Below, piece by piece: positions 20,293-22,955 of a stretch of DNA of 22,955 bases; within the stretch, counting starts at the first letter, position 1, and each line of letters starts with the position of its first letter. Under the pieces are notes generated by a model that worked only from the letters and a program-made list of their open reading frames with translations, did no database searches and was not told the DNA's origin. A program made the translations under genes and the position numbers. Source of the DNA: JBCCGI01 sp039029355. GTDB taxonomy: Bacteria > Planctomycetota > UBA1135 > GCA-002686595. The DNA lies in the NCBI GenBank assembly GCA_039029355.1, contig JBCCGI010000109.1:1-22955 (forward strand), read 5' to 3'.

Positions 20293-22770
20293 ATGTCCTC
20301 CAAGATTCGTGCGTTGCCTCTCGCTCTCCTCTCGGCGCTTGCCCTGACGGCGCCCGCGTCCGCCCAGTCGGACGTCCCGGCCTCGCCGGGAGACGTCGTG
20401 GGCTTCCTGGAAGTCGAGATCCCCGAGAGCGGCTCGTTCCTGTTGCACGGGACGCTGCCGCTACCGCGTGGCACCTGGATCAAGCCGAAGGCCGTCGGGC
20501 CGCTCCTGGTTCTCAACCACGACGGCACCCCCGTCGGCACGCAGACCGAGGCGGTCTCGCGCTACGCTTCGCCGCAGGACGGCGTCGACGTGGCCGAGGT
20601 GATCGCCCGCGTCCACTCGGGCTCGGCCACTCCGGGCTCGCTGCACAAGTACCGCGTCGTCTACTACCCGCACCTCGTCGAGACCCCGCCCGCGCCGTCG
20701 ATGGACGCTCTGCTCGAGGGGATCTTCAAGCCCGCACTCAACGTGCGCCAGCTCGTCAGCGACCCGGACGCGCTGATCGTCGAGGCGGTCGACGCATTCG
20801 GCAACAGCTACATCGCGTCGCCCTTCGACGGCAGCGGCAGCCTTGAGGTGTTGCGTCACGGGCCGATGCAGAACGAGCTCAAGATCTCGCAGACGCTGAT
20901 GCCGGCGCCGCAGGTCGGCGGGCCCCAGGGCACGCTGCCGCACCACCTGTCGTTCTCGATCTACCTGACCGTGACCTCGCAGTCCGAGGTCGTGGGGCTC
21001 GACATGCGCATGCACAACGCGCATAGCGGCAACGACACCAGCGATGTCGCGGACGACCCGCTCGGCACGGTGTACTTCGACTCGATCAACCTGTACCTGC
21101 GTCCGGAGTGGGCCGCCGTGCAGGACTTCACCGACCCCTTCCTCGACATCCCCAAGTCGGCGGGGCAGTACTTCAAGTACCCGCTCGTCAAGCCGAACCC
21201 GGGCGGGAAGGTGCACGCGATGGAGTGGCAGAGCCAGTTCCACCGGCGCCTGGCGCTCGCTCCGATCGCGCAGGTCGAGCACGCCCAGGAGATCCTGCGC
21301 GGCGAGGGCCTCGGCTTCGCCCGCAAGGGGCAGTCGCCGGTCGGCAAGAAGCTCTGGTCGTGGTGGAACCTCGAGACCGCGCGCTGGTTCCCGCAGTCGC
21401 ACGTGCTGCCTTCGCTCGACCACATCGGGCTCTCGGTCGTGCGCTCCGAGTTGAAGTGGGACCTCGGCCAGGTGCAGCCGCACCTCGAGCAGGGCACTTC
21501 CAAGGGCGACTACCCGGTCCAGGCCACGGTCATGGGCTACGCCCACCCCTACGGCGTGCCGTATGGCGGCATGGCCAGCGGCAACGAGATCTTCCTGGTC
21601 GACGGGGTTCGGACCGTGGCGACCAGCTCGCGCGACGGCTACCAGCTGTACCGCATCCTGCACCGCATGCACTCCGACCGCATGCCGAGCGCGTTCTACA
21701 ACATCGACGGCAACCCGACGGCCGTTGACGACTGGGTCATCGACGCCGCCGGCGACAACGATTTCCTCGACTTCACGCACTTCATGCTGCCGGTGCTCGA
21801 CGACAAACCGGATCCGTTCGGGCTGTCCGACGCGCCGACCTTCCACGACGACTACGTCAAGGCCAACAACCTGATCGCGCCGTACGCGGAAGAGCTCTGG
21901 AAGTACGACCCGCACGACTACCAGCACCTCGTCCGCTACACGCGCTCGGCCAAGACGCTGGCCTGGCTCGCGAACGACTCGCTGGCCAAGGACGACCTGC
22001 GGATGCAGGCGGAGAACTTCCACCTGTCGTACCACAGCTATAAGAACGGCGCCTGGGGCTACGTGCAGGGCAGCGGCCTGCGGCACGACCAGAACGAGGT
22101 CGAGCAGTACGGCCCGGCCGGCATCACGTTCGGCCGCGGCGAGGCCTGGGGCATGGACGCCGCCATCGCCGCCTACGCGACGGGCAACAACGACTGGCGC
22201 GCTGAGAACCGCGCATGGATGGACGAGATGGCCCACCTGATCGCCGACGGCCAGTCGTCGTGCAGCGGCTTCATCCAGGCCACCGTCAGCGAGAAGTTCT
22301 TCGACAAGAAGTACCGCGCGCGCCAGATCATCGAACAGTCGATCACCGAGAACGCGCTGGTCGGCATGGTCGAGACCGTGTACCGCGGTGACGATCCCGG
22401 GCGCACCAAGATGCTCGAAGACGTGCTGCGGGCGTCGCTGTACGCCATGCTCTCGCCGATGGCCTGGTCGCCGAACGAGCAGTCGCCCTGGGCGCACACC
22501 GCGGTCGGCGAGAAAGAGGTCGGCAGCCCGATCTTCTGCTCGGTCGATCAGCTCCCGAACGTGTGGCACTCGTCGTGGACCGACGCGTTCCAGAACTGGT
22601 CGTCGTTCGCGTACGGGTTCGAGCTGACCGGCGACATCGTGTTCCTCCAGGCGGCGGAGTATCAGATGGGGTTCGACCTCTACAGCGCGCTCCTCGCCGA
22701 CGGCACCGACAACCTGCAGAACCGCGCGGCGCTGCTGGCCCTGGCCCAGCAGCTCGCCGGCACGCTGTAG
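20293..22770 (+). CDS. Large secreted protein, possibly PcRGLX/YetA-like
   Basis: 825 residues with ATG at 20293, chosen because a clean signal peptide follows at once (residues 1-24, ending PASA-Q); an in-frame ATG at 20275 would add six residues, and neither has a strong ribosome-binding site. The N-terminal part reads LLHGTLPLPRGTW, then LLVLNHDGTPVGTQTEAVSRY and DVAEVIARV. This 'G.PLPRG...dG.pv.tQ...R' pattern resembles the N-terminal domain of PcRGLX/YetA-like proteins (exo-rhamnogalacturonan lyase relatives). The middle and C-terminal parts are Trp/Tyr/His-rich (KLWSWWNLETARWFPQS, YHSYKNGAWGYVQGSGLRHD, GRGEAWGMDAAIAAYATG) and look like an (alpha/alpha) helical barrel of polysaccharide-active enzymes. 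I infer extracellular polysaccharide degradation. Its final codons are duplicated in inverted orientation at the window end. Confidence 0.65.
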   Translation: MSSKIRALPLALLSALALTAPASAQSDVPASPGDVVGFLEVEIPESGSFLLHGTLPLPRGTWIKPKAVGPLLVLNHDGTPVGTQTEAVSRYASPQDGVDVAEVIARVHSGSATPGSLHKYRVVYYPHLVETPPAPSMDALLEGIFKPALNVRQLVSDPDALIVEAVDAFGNSYIASPFDGSGSLEVLRHGPMQNELKISQTLMPAPQVGGPQGTLPHHLSFSIYLTVTSQSEVVGLDMRMHNAHSGNDTSDVADDPLGTVYFDSINLYLRPEWAAVQDFTDPFLDIPKSAGQYFKYPLVKPNPGGKVHAMEWQSQFHRRLALAPIAQVEHAQEILRGEGLGFARKGQSPVGKKLWSWWNLETARWFPQSHVLPSLDHIGLSVVRSELKWDLGQVQPHLEQGTSKGDYPVQATVMGYAHPYGVPYGGMASGNEIFLVDGVRTVATSSRDGYQLYRILHRMHSDRMPSAFYNIDGNPTAVDDWVIDAAGDNDFLDFTHFMLPVLDDKPDPFGLSDAPTFHDDYVKANNLIAPYAEELWKYDPHDYQHLVRYTRSAKTLAWLANDSLAKDDLRMQAENFHLSYHSYKNGAWGYVQGSGLRHDQNEVEQYGPAGITFGRGEAWGMDAAIAAYATGNNDWRAENRAWMDEMAHLIADGQSSCSGFIQATVSEKFFDKKYRARQIIEQSITENALVGMVETVYRGDDPGRTKMLEDVLRASLYAMLSPMAWSPNEQSPWAHTAVGEKEVGSPIFCSVDQLPNVWHSSWTDAFQNWSSFAYGFELTGDIVFLQAAEYQMGFDLYSALLADGTDNLQNRAALLALAQQLAGTL

Positions 22771-22955
22771 GCGCAGTCCGAAGCCCGGAGGCACCTGCTC
22801 CTTTCCCCGCCTTCCCGCTGTCCACCCAAGGTGCGCCGATCCTCCCGGCGCACCGCCACGGATCCGCAACACGCAGTACAGCGGGTAGGCGGGGAAAGGA
22901 GCAGGTGCCTCCGGGCTTCGGACTGCGCCTACAGCGTGCCGGCGAGCTGCTGGGC
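22744..22955. repeat. 78-bp inverted repeat at the sequence end (likely assembly or amplification foldback)
   Basis: Positions 22744-22821 and 22878-22955 are reverse complements with a single mismatch (22813 against 22886). The left arm holds the last nine codons of the secreted-protein gene including its TAG, plus about 50 bases downstream. The right arm ends exactly at the last base of the window. The 56-base loop is unique sequence. A repeat ending precisely at the contig edge is typical of a chimeric foldback; two convergent gene copies with identical ends are the alternative. Confidence 0.9.
22830..22854 (+). terminator. Hairpin downstream of the last gene (possible terminator)
   Basis: GGTGCGCCG (22830-22838) and CGGCGCACC (22846-22854) make a perfect 9-bp stem with a 7-base loop, 59 bases after the stop codon. 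No T-run follows. It lies inside the loop of the larger inverted repeat and is not centred on it, so it is independent of that structure. Confidence 0.4.

Noticed and set aside
20461..22872. Very long open frame on the minus strand opposite the secreted-protein gene (about 800 codons)
   Set aside because: Its residues are the Arg/Val/Leu/Asp-rich mix expected from reading GC-rich codons backwards. The plus strand carries a signal peptide and coherent protein patterns.

Overview
The window is a GC-rich (about 70%) bacterial segment that reads like a planctomycete (Planctomycetota). The evidence is a gene pair combining a cytochrome-c/DUF1587-1595-1592-1588-1585 protein with a Tat-exported DUF1552 protein, a kinase-less WD40 protein with the linker usual in planctomycete kinase-WD40 proteins, a kinase-TPR remnant, and frequent GTG or TTG starts. 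TAG is the commonest stop codon. I found no rRNA, tRNA, CRISPR array, transposase or phage gene.

Layout. Positions 1-500 hold two partial genes in opposite orientation that meet head to head near 129-140, with no start for either; this looks like a chimeric or truncated contig end. A 59-residue lipoprotein with its own intrinsic terminator follows on the minus strand (705-952). Next is a tightly packed seven-gene minus-strand operon, transcribed from 10429 down to 1155: a two-domain membrane protein of unknown function, a LolD-like ABC ATPase, an FtsX-type permease, a ZnuA-like metal-binding lipoprotein, an M1 metallopeptidase, a 14-blade WD40 protein and a DUF3299 protein. Most junctions overlap by 1-4 bases (TAGTG, GTGA, GTGA, TTGA), so translation is probably coupled. 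ATPase, FtsX-type permease, zinc-type binding protein and DUF3299 protein together suggest a metal uptake system with a MacB/FtsX-like permease in place of ZnuB, comparable to the Vibrio Zrg zinc system. The permease frame is broken by one in-frame TAG at 7354-7356, yet the frame continues through another membrane helix to a stop that overlaps the next gene.

Divergent from the operon is a secreted M28 metallopeptidase with PA and PDZ domains (10547-12478), which converges on a three-His-box fatty-acid desaturase (12522-13448, minus). A plus-strand cluster follows: the large DUF1592-type cytochrome protein, its DUF1552 partner and a secreted SGNH hydrolase (13708-19214). Then come a decayed kinase-TPR gene (19242-19936), a relatively AT-rich non-coding stretch, and a secreted 825-residue protein that may be PcRGLX/YetA-like (20293-22770).

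The right end (22744-22955) is a 78-bp inverted repeat that folds the last codons of the final gene back on themselves at the exact end of the sequence. Together with the left-end junction this suggests the window is a complete contig with chimeric ends. The most interesting biology is the permease/zinc-binding operon with its interrupted permease, and a 13-base AT-rich word shared by two upstream regions.
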